Of a stretch of 64,000 nt of DNA, positions 11,901 through 24,338 are shown in pieces (position 1 is the stretch's first letter; every line of letters begins with the position of its first letter). The notes beneath the pieces are model-generated. The model worked only from the letters and a program-made list of their open reading frames with translations, ran no database searches and was not told where the DNA came from. The translations under genes and the position numbers were made by a program. Origin of the DNA: Anaeramoeba flamelloides (lineage: Eukaryota; Metamonada; Anaeramoebidae). Location: assembly GCA_027625915.1 (NCBI GenBank), contig JANTQA010000030.1, forward strand, positions 2,666,001 through 2,730,000, in the 5' to 3' direction.

Positions 11901-12664
11901 ATTGTTCGAATAGTAGTGAATAAAATACCGTACTTGAAAAAAATACCTGAAAAGATTTCCAATTATTAATATTAGTAAAATTATCTTGTCATCTCAAATA
12001 TTTTCAATTAAATCCTTTTGATAAATTATCAAATTTTTTGATCAAGGATTGAAATAAATTATCAATTACAAAAAATATATAAAATAATAATAGATGTTGG
12101 TCTGAATCCAAATGATGATAAAATTGAAAAAAAAAAACCAATACCAAAAGAAATTGTATAACTTGGGATTTGGATAGACAAAAAAACCCATCTAAAATTC
12201 AACTTTGAAAAGTTCGATGTCTATTTTGAAAAAGTTATCCATTCATTTACAGAAAGGAATTTTTCTAACCGGTTCAAATTAAAATTCTTTTAGCAGTCTT
12301 GCATATACAAATATTATATGGATTGGGAATATTTGAATTCATAGAATCTGGTTTCAAAATCATTGATATTTGGATTAATTAGAAAATATCAGAACCATTA
12401 TTAATCAACCCACATTCTCGGGGATTGATTATTAAAACTGAAGTAAATTTTGATTTGGCAAGAATCACAATTCACAATAGTAGAATTTAAATTAATTCAA
12501 AAATTAAAAATCCTAGGACTTAAAAAACTAATTAATCTTCTTCCCTTTCGAGAAAAAGAAACATAAAATATTAATTGGAAATTTAGAAATTTTAAAAGAA
12601 TTAAAATGTGAACTAGAAAATTGCCGAATTAATCAATTAAAAATAGGACAGGTTGAAAATGTCT
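11901..12664. other. Intergenic; no gene recognised
   Basis: Slightly less AT-biased stretches around 12110-12480 have broken, coding-like texture but no frame longer than about 30 codons. Could be remnants of an old gene or repeat; nothing can be named. Confidence 0.35.
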
Positions 12665-13330
12665 TTAGGTTTACCAGAGTTCAGCTGAATTGGGTAAAAT
12701 CTTTGATTTTACTCTATTCTTTTGAATTCTGCAAAAGCGCCATTAGTTTTTTTTAAATTTGAGAAATAGAAAGAAAATTACAAAAATTTTCTTTTTATTT
12801 CTCAAATTAAAAAAAAAAGCTCCATTAGGTTTTCTTGAGTTTTCAGTATATTTGTGAAGTTTTCTAGGTTTTTTTGAGGTTTTCTTTTTTATTTATAAAA
12901 ATATATTGATTTTTGTTAAGTTTTTTTGGGTTTTCTGTTGATTTGGAAAATCAATAGATTTTCATTTGGTTTTTTTTGCTTTTTGAAATAAACCGAAATT
13001 TTATTAAAATTTTCTGTTTATTTCAAAAAGTAAAAAAAAATAGAACACTTCACAAATAGAAAACCTCAAAAAAAAACCTAGAACATTTCACAAATCAATA
13101 GAAAACTCAAAAAAACTTAACGAAAATCAATATATTTTTATAAATAAAAAAGAAAACCTCAAAAAAACTTAGAAAACTCACAGAATAAAAAATAAAACCT
13201 CAAGAAACCCGCAGTTGTGTTTTTTTTACTTTTTGGAATGTAAAAAAAATTTATTTAATTTTCTTTCTATTTCAAAAATTAGAAAACCCCTAGGCACTCT
13301 ACGGCACTTGACGGTACTTGAAGACATTCT
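12665..13330. repeat. Modular foldback element, long copy
   Basis: A large inverted repeat built from smaller hairpins. The outer arms (about 12877-12944 and 13092-13160) pair almost perfectly over roughly 68 bp. Nested inside is a 22-bp-stem hairpin (TTTTTGAAATAAACCGAAAT against its complement at about 12980-13029); outside is another (AATTTGAGAAATAGAAAG type, about 12756-12808). The right edge carries repeated GGCACT/GGTACTTGA motifs (13293-13321). Related copies: 51470-52125 (long) and 14090-14280 (short). No coding capacity. Confidence 0.8.
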
Positions 13331-14089
13331 ACACAATTATTTAAAAATAATTTTGATACTAGGAAAACATAAAGACAAAAAATATTTAAAATGGAAAGGT
13401 TCAATTTCTATTTTTAAAGTTAATGTGTTACATAAATTATCTATATAAACCCCAATTCAAAATTTTTAACACACCAAAATTTGATTTTTGAAAAAAAAAA
13501 CAAATCTTATTTAATCAATTCAAAAAGAAATAACAACTTAGAATCATAAACTAATTGAAATATTAACATTTGTTAATAAATTACAATACCCATAAAACCA
13601 AAAATAAATAATTATCAATACAAATAAATCAAAGGTATGTTAAAAAATTTTGGAGAGAGCAAAACAAAAAAATACATTGGTAAATTTGTTGAAATTCTAT
13701 TAGGAATATTGATCGATCAACTGGTTATATACTAACTAATTTTATTTAAGTTCTTCTATTATGAACAACTTGACTTTAATCTAATATCAATCCTTGAAAA
13801 ACAATTTGATCGTGTAAAAAACAAGTTAGTAATTCAAAAAATGAAATGAAAACAAAAACTAAAACATGAAAAAATGATTTTCAAAATTTGCAAAAATCAA
13901 AATTATATCCAATTTGAAAGAAATTGTATTCTTGTGATTGTTTGGAACGTTTTAGCTATATGGAAACTTTTGAATTTTAGTTTAGATATTCTTATTTTAT
14001 CAATAAAAATAAATCACAATTGTGTCAATTGTGTAAAATAAATAAAGGTTAAGATAAAATGAAGATTTGGAACAATTTCTCTGTAATCG
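13331..14089. other. Intergenic, AT-rich; no gene recognised
   Basis: A 234-bp open frame overlapping its start (13215-13448) mostly covers foldback arm sequence and is not considered a gene. Otherwise low-complexity sequence. Confidence 0.5.
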
Positions 14090-14280
14090 TGTCGTCGAGT
14101 GCCTAACTTATTTTTGATTTTAGAAATAGAAAGAAAATTTTTGAAATTTTCTTTTTATTTCTAAAATTAAAAAAAAGCTAATGGCAGTTTTCCAGAATTT
14201 AAAAGAATAGAGTAAAATCAAAGATTTTTCGCAATTTTTTTGAATTCTGGAAAACCTAACGACTGTCCAACTTATGAAAA
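14090..14280. repeat. Modular foldback element, short copy
   Basis: Minimal version of the 12665-13330 element: one hairpin (TTTTAGAAATAGAAAGAAAA against TTTTCTTTTTATTTCTAAAA) flanked by 'gagtgcctaactt' on the left and 'ttctggaaaacctaacgactgtcc' fragments on the right. It shares the 'agagtaaaatcaaagat' segment with both long copies. Confidence 0.75.
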
Positions 14281-14343
14281 TAATTGTAAAATCTGGATTT
14301 CTGAATTAAAAAAAAAATAATTTTTCAATTATTTTAAATAATA

Positions 14344-14820
14344 CTGTAGTCAAAATAACCCGTGCAAAAAAATATAATACGTGTTTCAAAATAAAAAGCG
14401 TGTTTTTTTGTTATAGAAGACCAATACATTAACCAATAAAAGAAACCAATAATAAACCCTAAAAAAATATGGTATTGGTATCTTAAAGTTCTATTATTTA
14501 AAAAAAAATTCTAAAAATGAAGAATCAAATTGCAAAATTTATCTCAAAAAATAGAGTTAATTTTTAATAAAATTTTAATCATAAAAAAAACAAAAAATTT
14601 CAAAAAAATTGAGAATATTATGGAAAATTTTCAACTATTTACATGAATAATTTAAATTTTACTTGAAATAACCAGTACTTTACTTTCAAAATTGATTTGA
14701 ACTTATGTATACTATTTGTTAGTAGATTGGATGTTGCCTTGGTACAAGAATAAAAAAAAGCACGGATAATATTTTGAAACACGGATTATCGTCGTTGTGC
14801 ACGCTTTATTTTGATCACTG
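14344..14820 (+). mobile_element. MITE family A, best-preserved copy (477 bp)
   Basis: Left end CTGTAGTCAAAATAACCCGTG, right end complementary to CAGTGATCAAAATAAAGCGTG, with TA on both flanks. Subterminal inverted blocks 'gtgtttcaaaata' / 'tattttgaaacac' lie about 40 bp inside each end. TA duplication and CAGTG ends are typical of Tc1/mariner derivatives. Non-autonomous: no reading frame of note. Confidence 0.88.
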
Positions 14821-16006
14821 TAATAATAATATTTTTATTATTAATAAACAAGATTCAATATCTTTATTCGCTTGAGTAGATAATAAAATTATGTCTGAAT
14901 CTTTTAAAAACTTTCTAAATTGGAGTTGAGGAATTCTGCTAAACAAGAGGAATTCTAAAGTCCTCCCTTAAATTAAAATAAAAAAAAAAAAACAAGATTT
15001 TTTCTCGAGTCTCTTTTTGTTTTTTGTAAACAAGTATTTGAGACTGGAAAAATTAGTCATAAAAATTTTACAGTTTTTCCTTCTTGTATCTCACTGAATA
15101 AAAATTTTTGAGATTTTTCTCCCTGGAAAACCTTTCTAAAATACAGTTATTATTAAATTTCAATTTGAAATATAGTCTATCTAACTTTTTCTTATACTAA
15201 CTTCCGTTTTTAAAAATATCAGTGTGAAAATCATTTATTAGACATTTTTCGAGTTATGAAGGTTTTTGGAATTTTGATAGCATGACAAATAATGACTTTT
15301 GAAAGGATTTCTGTGAAAGACTAATTCTTTACAGTTGATCTAAAAATAATCTCTTCTATCAAAAGTTGTCAAAGAAAAGGAAGAAAATCTTTAAATCAAG
15401 TATCTCAGATCAAAACCCTCACAATCAAAAATGAGCAACTAATTAAATTAGAGGTATAGAACTTTTCTGTTGAAACAAGAATCTGAAATCTGCAAAAAAC
15501 ATTCTTCCCATCCAAAATAAAGATTAAAATTTTTAATTTGAATTACGTCAGAGAGAATAAAAAAAATTAATAAGGAACTCCTAAAATTTCTAAAGTCAAA
15601 AATAATGACAATTTCAAACACTAGAATTTTTGTTCAAATCAAAGCAAAAAAATTCAAAAAGACTGAGTAATTTAAAAAAATCATTTACAGGTTCCATTCC
15701 ATCTTTTGAAACGTTGTTTATTCAACAAACTACTTTAAAAAAAAATGAAAATTGAAGAAATGTTGAAGATGAGTGTTGTCCAAATTGATGGGTTGTTTGA
15801 TAAAATCATCAAAATTGAGATTTGTTTTTATAAACAAGGAAAATATTGCTTGTTAAAACAAGAAAAATGAATAATACTTTTTTATGACAAAAAAATGACT
15901 ATAATATAAAACCACTCACTTGGTTCAATGTTCAAAAAACAGAACTTAGAAAATGGGAAATTATGAAATAAATTCATTTTTTTTTTTTTATTGTTTATTT
16001 AATAAA
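14821..16006. other. Intergenic region upstream of ABCE1
   Basis: AT-rich, no gene recognised. The last 60 bp before the ABCE1 ATG include a 12-nt T run and must contain its 5' UTR; a specific promoter element is not evident. Confidence 0.4.
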
Positions 16007-18573
16007 ATGTCTCAAATAAAAACAAAGCAAAATAGAATTGCTATTATAAACAAAGACAAGTGTAAACCAAAAAAATGTAGAAGAGAGTGTCGTAAAGCCT
16101 GTCCAGTTGTTCGATCGGTAAGTGAAAACAATTACGAATGATTTTTTTTTTTTTTTTTTTTAATTGTTTCTTTTGTTGTTGTAAAAAAGAAATTTTGTTA
16201 TTTCTTTCAAAATTCCGAGTAAAAACAAAAATTCATTTAACACGAATTTTGAAATTTCGCATTTAAATCATTAGAATTCCAATATTTTGGAATTTTCATA
16301 AAGTCTTTTTGAAACAAAGATCAAGCTAAAATAAAAAAACAAAAAAAAAAAAAAAAGCAAACACAAAACCAAAATCAAGTTTTTTTTGATACGATCTTTT
16401 GATCTCTAAAAAATCATTTTGAACCAATTTGAATTTACCAACATTATTTTTTTTGAACAACAAACTTTTATTTTAATTTCTCCGTTAAACAAACAATTTA
16501 AAAAAATTTTATTTTTCTTTTTTCATCAATTTTTCAAATAAACACCTATTCTTAAAACAAAAAAAAAAAAAAACAAATAAAAAACAAAAAAAACAAATAA
16601 AAAATTCAGGGAAAACAATGTATTGATGTCAGTCCAAAGTCAAGTATTGCATTTATTAGTGAAATTCTTTGTATTGGGTGTGGGCTATGTGTCAAAAAAT
16701 GTCCATTTAAAGCTGTTCGAATTATCAATTTACCAACAAATTTGGAAAAACATACAACACATAGATTTGGACCAAATACATTTAAACTTCATAGACTTCC
16801 AACACCACGACCAGGTCAAGTACTTGGTCTTGTTGGAACAAATGGTATTGGTAAATCAACAGCTTTATCAATTTTATCTGGTAAAATCAAGCCTAATCTT
16901 GGTAGATTTGATGTAAAATTTCCTTTTAAAAATACATTTTTGCTTTTTATTTTATTTTTTTTTCAAGCTTGCTTCTTTCTGAATATCAACAATGTTTTAT
17001 TTTTTCCTTTCAAGATATCAGCTGTCTTTCATTTTTTTTTTTTTTTTGTTTCAAATTTTAAACTTTAACCAAACCCCTTTTAAATACAATTCAAAACAAA
17101 ATCAAAAAACCAAAATAGAACCCACCCGATTGGCGTGATATTTTAACAAAATATAGAGGTAGCGAACTCCAGGGCTATTTCACCAAATTATTGGAAGAGA
17201 AAATGAAGGCAACTACCAAGCCACAATATGTTGATCATATCCCAAGGGCTATCAAGGGAAAAGTCGGAAGACTTATTTCAATGAAGGACGAGAAAAAAGA
17301 GGCCAAACACTACATGAAGGAACTTGATCTTATCAAATTAAAGGATCGAAGACTCAAGCTTTTGTCTGGAGGAGAATTACAACGATTTGCAATTTGTATT
17401 GTCTGTTGTACAAAGTCAGATGTCTATATGTTTGATGAGCCATCGAGTTACTTGGATGTGAAACAGCGTTTGAAGGCAGCTGTCACAATCCGATCTTTGC
17501 TCTCTTCTGACAATTATGTAATCGTTGTTGAGCATGATTTGGCCGTATTGGATTACTTGTCTGATTTTGTATGTGTGCTCTATGGTGTGCCCGGTGCGTA
17601 TGGTGTAATTTCTATGCCCTTCAGTGTGAGGGAAGGTATTAATGTCTTTTTAGCAGGATTTTTACCCACCGAAAACATGAAATTTAGAGACTCAGCTTTG
17701 ACATTTAAGATTGCGCAAACAGCTGAAGGCCAAGATTCGGACGAAGACGAAGATTCAGATGAGGACGAAGAAAATAAAAAAAAGAAGAAAAAGGGCGAAT
17801 ACAGATACCCCGAGATGGTTAAAAAACTTGGAACTTTCAAGCTCACTGTTAAAAGGGGAACCTATTATGATTCCGAAATTATCGTCATGCTCGGTGAAAA
17901 TGGCGCTGGTAAGACCACATTTATCAAAATGATTGGTGGCTTTATCAAGCCAGACGAAGGAGAATCAATGCAAAAGATCAAATTTTCCTACAAGCCCCAA
18001 ACACTTTCGCCAACATTCAGAGGAACAGTACGAGAACTTTTCCACACCAAGATCAGAGGCACATACACACACCCTCAATTTATCACAGACGTAATCAAAC
18101 CACTTAGCATCGATTACCTCATGAACCAATCTGTACTCCATCTTTCCGGTGGTGAATTGCAAAGAGTTGCCTTGATCCTTGCCCTTGGAAAGCCCGCAAA
18201 CGTGTACCTCATTGATGAACCATCTGCCTACTTGGATTCTGAACAGAGAATTGCGGCAGCTAAGGTCATCAGAAGATTCATTTTGCATTCCAAAAAATCT
18301 TGCTTCGTCGTAGAACATGATTTCATCATGTCAGTCTATATGGCAGACAAAGTTATCGTTTACGAAGGTCAACCAGCCATCGATTGTACAGCTAACTCAC
18401 CAGAATCCTTATTGACAGGTATGAACAGATTTTTGAAAAATTTAAATATTACCTTCAGGAGAGACCCTACCAATTTAAGACCTAGAATTAATAAGATTAA
18501 TAGTGTAAAAGATGTTGAACAAAAAAAATCTGGAAATTATTTCTTTTTGGATAATGATGAGGAAGAAGATTAA
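16007..18573 (+). CDS. ABCE1: ABCE1 / Rli1 ribosome-recycling ATPase, three exons
   Basis: ABCE1 splits post-termination 80S ribosomes and needs two [4Fe-4S] clusters and two ABC ATPase sites. Exons: 16007-16117, 16610-16912, 17119-18573 (introns 492 and 206 bp, both phase 0, gtaagt...cag and gtaaaa...tag), giving 622 residues against 599 in human. Visible: cluster cysteines in [19 protein letters not shown] and [13 protein letters not shown]; first Walker [10 protein letters not shown], signature LSGGELQR, Walker [13 protein letters not shown]; hinge; second Walker [30 protein letters not shown]; conserved C-terminus [13 protein letters not shown] and [10 protein letters not shown]. The ATG chosen gives MSQ...[10 protein letters not shown], matching the family start. 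Oddity: an insertion of about 20 residues (342-366), first Asp/Glu-rich and then six Lys, sits where the first nucleotide-binding domain joins the second. Confidence 0.97.
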
Positions 18574-20329
18574 TTTCAACCCTTTTTTTTTTATTTTATT
18601 TTATTATAAATTTATACTCTATATTAATATTATTAGAAATATTAACTATTATTTTTTTAATTTTGATTTTTAAAAAATTTAATTGATCTGCTTTTCTTTT
18701 CTTTTCTTTTATTTTATTTTCTTTTCTTTTTTTATTTTTTTTATATTTTGATTCTTCATTCTTAATTTTTACTTTTTCCTTTTTTTTTTTTTTTTTTTGT
18801 TTTTTGATTTAATTTTTTTTATCTTTCTTCTCTTATTTCACATTTATTTCTTTTTATTCAGATTTTTCGATTTTTATTTTTTATTTTTCATTTACTAGAA
18901 CAGAAAATAAAAATTTAAATATAAATATATTAATATATTCAAAAAATATTTTTGATATTCTTTTAATTTTAAATATTTTTTTTTCTCCATTTCTTTGTTC
19001 GTTAAGGATTATCTGAATTTGAGGTTAAGTGGATATTGATATCCAATTTATGTTAGTTAAGGGTGAAGTATTTTTTAAAAATAAAATGAAATCTTGTAAA
19101 GATCTTGAAAAAAATTTTTACAAAGTAATTTGTGTTTTGGAGTTATGAAATGGATAAGTAAACCTCATCTAAACAATTTATTAATTTGAGTATTTTTTTT
19201 GAAATCCAAAAATTTGCCTGTTTCCAATATAAAAAGAAAAAAATTAAGATAATTATTTTTATTTTAACTATCAAGTTAATTCTTGAAAATTGGGAAAAAT
19301 ATTGTTCCTTTTATGTTGGACAGTATTGATTTCAAAAGAAATTTTTTTATTTTGGATATTTCTTTTTCATTTTTATCCCAATACAAATATCAGCCAATAA
19401 AACTAATTGTGGTAAAGGTGATTCAATAAATGAATATTTGGTAGAAGCTTAACTACAGTTTATCAATTAAATTGAGATCTATTATGCTTAAAATATTTTA
19501 TTCTTTAGGCTTTTAAAAAAGTTATTTTCTGGTTTTCAAAAAATCAAAAAAAAATGCAAAATAATTTTCAATTTTGGAACAATTTTTTTAACAAATTGTT
19601 TGGTCTTATTCACAAGAACCATTATAACAATTTAAATTCATTTATAAAATAAAAAATTGATTTGGAATTTTGAGGATATAATTATTTAATTCCTAGATAT
19701 TTTTATGAAGATATTCTTTTGAACAATCAAATTACATCTTGAAATAAAAACACAATTTTTTGGTAAAATTTTTTAACGACTTGAAAACTTTAATGATTAC
19801 AACAATACCCATTAAAACAATACAATTATTTATCAATTGGTTGAATAAATCAATTTTTTTTATGTTAACCAAAAGAATTATATCAAAAAAGAAAAGAATT
19901 CTTGATATTATTATTCGTTACAAAAAAGACTTGTTATTGTATAATAAATATGAGAATGGTAATAAATAGTGTAAAAAATTGTTATAATGAGAGAAATAAA
20001 ATGAATTGAAAATGTTTTCTTTTTCAGAAAAAATGGATTAAAAAAATTGATCTCTTTAAAAAATATCTTTTATGACTTTCTTAGCAGATCAGAATTTTTT
20101 GACACTTGGTGTATACAAAAATTGTAAGTAGAGAATACCACCATTAACATATTGTAAAATTCTACCTTATTGCGGTAGACTACTGCCCCCTTTCGAAAAA
20201 TTATTCAAATTGTTATTTGGTGTAGAAAATAAAAAGTTTTGAAATTTTCGCTTGGGGTTATAAAGTAAATCATCTGGCCCTAATTATTTATTTTCACATC
20301 TTAAGATGTTTATTTATAGAATCTTGGAT
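18574..20329. other. Intergenic, AT-rich; no gene recognised
   Basis: Begins with a pyrimidine-rich (T-dominated) tract to about 18900 that probably includes the ABCE1 3' end. A 69-codon open frame at 19760-19969 is Ile/Lys-rich and has no recognisable domain, so it is not annotated. Confidence 0.45.
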
Positions 20330-20965
20330 TTTTAAACCTATTTAAAAAATTTTTTCTCACGCGAAATAATAAAGTCGTATATTATATATAGATATATATT
20401 AGTATTCAAGAACAACTAATAATTAAATCTGATTTTTAATTCACTTTTAAATCATTTCAAATATATAAAAACCCACTATTTAATAAATAAAAAAAAAAAC
20501 TAAAAAAAGCGAGTCACAATTTTTGAAATGAGCATTGTCGATTTTTTACTTTTGAATATTCATTGGAAAAAAGTTTAACAAAAGAAGATTTTTGTGCTAA
20601 TAATTAAATTAATTTTAATAGGCATTATAAAGTCTTAATTTTCTAAATGATTATTGGTCTTTTCGAAGATCATTTATTTTTCAACTTAATCTTTTGCAAA
20701 AAAAAAAATAGAATCAAATAATAACAATAGTAAAAAGAAAAAAGAAAAAAAAAAATAAAAGGAAAAATTAATTTGAAAAAAAAAAAAATAGACAAAAATT
20801 TTTAAAGAAAAAAAAATTTTGAAAAAGCAAAAAAAATAATTTTACAAAATTAAAAAAAATGATTCTGATCCAAAAATTTGAAAATATTTTTTGTTAAGAA
20901 TTCTGTAATGAGCCCTCAAAAAAACTTCTATTAACATGATAAAAACGAGTCAAAATTTTTGAAAA
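20330..20965 (+). repeat. Repeat H (GACTCAC ends), copy 1
   Basis: Aligns with 39828-40680: shared blocks 'attcaagaacaa', 'aaatatataaaaacc', 'gagtcac', 'tttttgaaatga', 'gattctgatccaaaaatttg'. Ends resemble inverted repeats (ctcac at the left; cgagtcaaaatttttgaaa at the right). The end motif also recurs in the middle (20508-20527), as if two units were fused. Confidence 0.65.
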
Positions 20966-22575
20966 ATAATTTATTTTGATTTATATATTAAATAATATTT
21001 TACATCTAAAAACATACTTTAACCCACATATTTAAACTTAAATAGAATAGATTCATTATCACTTTAAAGAAAAAAAACTATCAACCAAATTTAAGGCATA
21101 TAAAATTCTTAAATTATGTCATAAAAATATGGATTTCATAAAAAAAATTCAAAAAATGTGCATTTATATATATTTTTTTGTTCCTTAAATTTTCTTTATA
21201 GTTTATTCTATAAAATTGGAAAAGACTATAAATAAAAAACTTTACCATTTTTATGATGGAAATATTGGATAATAAAATAAAAAAGAATTCTTTGATGTAA
21301 CAAAACCCTGGGAGGAGTTTGTGGAGGTTTTTTGTTTTTTCTAACTGAATCTACGTTTTTTTTTTTTTGCATTCTTTTGTTTTTTATCTTTTAGTTAACT
21401 TTTTGATCTAATTTAACTATTTACCTATTTTAGGGGTATTCTTTATTTCTTACCATCTTTTTCTTTTTTTACACAATAAATTTTTTATTAGAAATAGAAG
21501 TGTATTTTGGGGAAATTTTGATATTATTCATTCACTTTGTATAACATACTCTTCTCGTATTTACCTTCGTGATAAATAAAAAAAAGCTGTAATAAAAAAA
21601 AATTAAAAAATCAAATTAAAAATTTCAATCTTTACTAATTGGAATTTAATATTCAAATAAAATGAGGAGAAACGAAATCAACCAACAATAGAATCCCAAG
21701 ATAATAAAATTGTAATTGATCAGTAATAAATTTTTTGGAAAATTATTGAAAAAAGCCAGTAAAAACAAGAATCCACGAAAAAATAATAGGCTATGAGGAG
21801 ACAAATTTCAATATTATCAAAGTATTTTAAACAAGTTTTTGTATTTCTTTTAAATAAATACTAGCCATCAACAAGACTAATGAAATTAACAAATATTGGT
21901 TGGAAATCACACTATTTGACATAATATAAAAATTTTATACCACCCATAATTCCTATTGTGAATATTTTTATAATGATCTTTAAGAAATTGAAAATATTAT
22001 TTTTAAAAGATCAGAATGGAAATTATTAAAAAAAAATAAATTTCAGTATATTCAGAAAACAATTTAAATTAATAAATACCGCCAATAGATTATAAGAAAC
22101 ACACACACACACACTATATATATATATATATATTTATTTTTGATAAATTTGATTTCAAACAAATTGATAAACTTATCTAAAATTACATAGTAAATTGTCT
22201 TAGAATTTTTGTTTCATAGAGAAAAATAATATTAATTTTTTTTATTTAAAAATAGTTTTTAATGTTTTCAATATAAAAAATTTAATAATTTTTTTTCACC
22301 CATTATTCCCCTTATGAATCTATTTATAAAAAGAAGAATATTTTCTAAGGAAAGAAGAGTTAAAAATGAAAAAAAAAAAAAAAAAGAACAAGTTGTAAGT
22401 TGTTAATTATGGTATAATGAAACACATCGACTAGAATAATCTAGAAATTAAAAAAGATAAAGTAAAGATAATAACTATCAAGGATTATATATATATATAT
22501 ATAAAACAAGATCAAATAGAAAAAAGAAAAAAAAAAAATTAACCAACAACCCACTAACCAAAAATTGATGATTTA
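20966..22575. other. Intergenic; microsatellites, no gene recognised
   Basis: AT-rich sequence. A compound (AC)n/(TA)n microsatellite lies at about 22100-22133 and a (TA)n run at about 22483-22502. No coding or structured RNA signal seen. Confidence 0.45.
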
Positions 22576-23321
22576 GGGATTAGCGTCACCATAGATTTCT
22601 CTATAATCAAAGTATGTTGTAATTAGGTGTAAATGATATTAGGGTACCATAGCTCGAATAGCTCTAAAAAATCTATTATAAATCTTATTGCACAAATAAA
22701 TTATTACATTTTTTACTAATGATCACAATTAAAAAATTTCATTTTGAAAATTTTTTTTTCAATTCCTTTTCCAAACCTAAAAATAGAAACCCAAAATACA
22801 GTATTCCGGTATTTAATAATTTAGATTTAGAATTTCCAAAAGTAACTATTTTTAGAATTTTTGAATTTCAAAGATTAACTCAATAATCATCAACATAAAA
22901 GTACAAAGACTGATTAGTTTTGTTTGCTTTAGATAAGTCTAATTATAGCATCAATATATTTGCATGATTTGAGAAATAATTTGACAAAAAACTTTATTCG
23001 TTAATTATTTAATTTTTTAAAAAAAACCAATTTTTTAGTAACTAATCTACATTTCGCCATAAATTTAAGATAGATATTTTATGACTTTGGAGTCTGAATA
23101 TTGATAATTCAATCATAAAATTTATGGCGAAATGCAGATTTTATTCTGAATTTGCTGGGTTTTTTACTAATACATAGATCATTTTTAATTGATAAGATCA
23201 ACAAATATTACTACTTTGTAATCGATTTTTTAGAGACATTTGAACCATGTAACACTAATGTGATTTGGTCCAATAACAACATACTTTGATCCTAGGCTTC
23301 TCCTCGGTAGACGCTAATCCC
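22576..23321 (+). mobile_element. GGGATTAGC-ended MITE (family P), 746 bp
   Basis: Left end GGGATTAGCGTCACCATAG, right end complementary to GGGATTAGCGTCTACCGAG; the inverted similarity continues far inward ('tcaaagtatgttgt' in both arms). Flanks are TTA on the left and TTA on the right. An inner hairpin pairs 'atttcgccataaattt' at 23050-23066 with its complement near 23120. GGG ends and TTA duplication would suit PIF/Harbinger; the TTAA at the 50095 copy would also allow piggyBac. No transposase. Confidence 0.8.
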
Positions 23322-24338
23322 TTAACAACCAAAATAAACCAAATTAACATTTCTATGATTTTAAGTATTTTTATTAACCTGCACCATTGTTTTATTTTAT
23401 TTTTAAGTAATTTTATTATAAACCTTCAATAGTTAATTTTTTTTTTGTTTTTTTTTTCTTTCCTTTTTCTTTATTCTTAGTTTTTGATCTTTTACTTTTT
23501 CAACCATAAAAAATTTTTTGGTGTGCCCCCAATACAGAATTGAGAAATCTATGATTTTAAAATTCAATTTTCTTTTTGAGAAATTGAATTAAAAGGATAT
23601 CTAGAGTGTAATCTACTATTCTTTGGTTAAAAAATAATATTGATTTTTTTGTGATTATTTATGAATAATTTTAAAAAATCTTTGATTTTTTTAATAATAC
23701 ACATTTAACAAAAGAATATATAACGAGTAGATCAAAAAAAATGCATTAATTCTATATACAATTTCCAATTTAATAAGATAATAGTTATATATTTAAAACA
23801 AATTTGATAAGAATTAATAACTAGTAAAAACTTTAAATGGATCTTATCATCATAATGTAAGTTGTTGTTTCTTCTATTAATTGATCAAAGTGATTTTTTT
23901 GCAAATGAATAAAACAATAATTGTTTTCCAAAACAAATTTTAGACTACAAAATAAAAAAAAAAAAAAACAAATAATATTCATAAAATATCTTTAGAAAAA
24001 TCGTAATCAAAAGGATAATAATTGAATATGATGTAAAAATATATAAAAATTTATAAAAAATAAGATCATTAGCAAGAATTAGCATTTGTTAATTTATATA
24101 TATTTACGTATATATATTAATTAATGCTATTTCTAAGAAATAATGAAAATAAAAAATATAGCATATTTTAGTGGAATTTATTATTAATTATTTTTTGGTT
24201 ATATTCCATTTTCTTTTTTTTGAAATATCTCAATATTTTTCAATAAAGAAATGTTTTTTATATCATAAATTTAAATACAATGTGTCAATTAAAAATATAA
24301 AAATGTACTTACTCCCCCCCAACTATTAACCATTGTAA
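23322..24338. other. Intergenic; no gene recognised
   Basis: AT-rich, includes a 7-C run near 24315-24321 just 3' of the protease gene. Nothing further supported. Confidence 0.45.

Noticed and set aside
12100-12480. Coding-like texture between repeats
   Set aside because: Reading frames are short and no motif could be named; kept only as a note in the intergenic entry.
16623-16916. Plus-strand frame overlapping ABCE1 exon 2
   Set aside because: Wrong frame relative to the ferredoxin-like cysteine motif and Walker A that identify the exon.
17965-18318. 117-codon minus-strand frame
   Set aside because: Lies wholly inside the ABCE1 third exon in antisense; no family resemblance.
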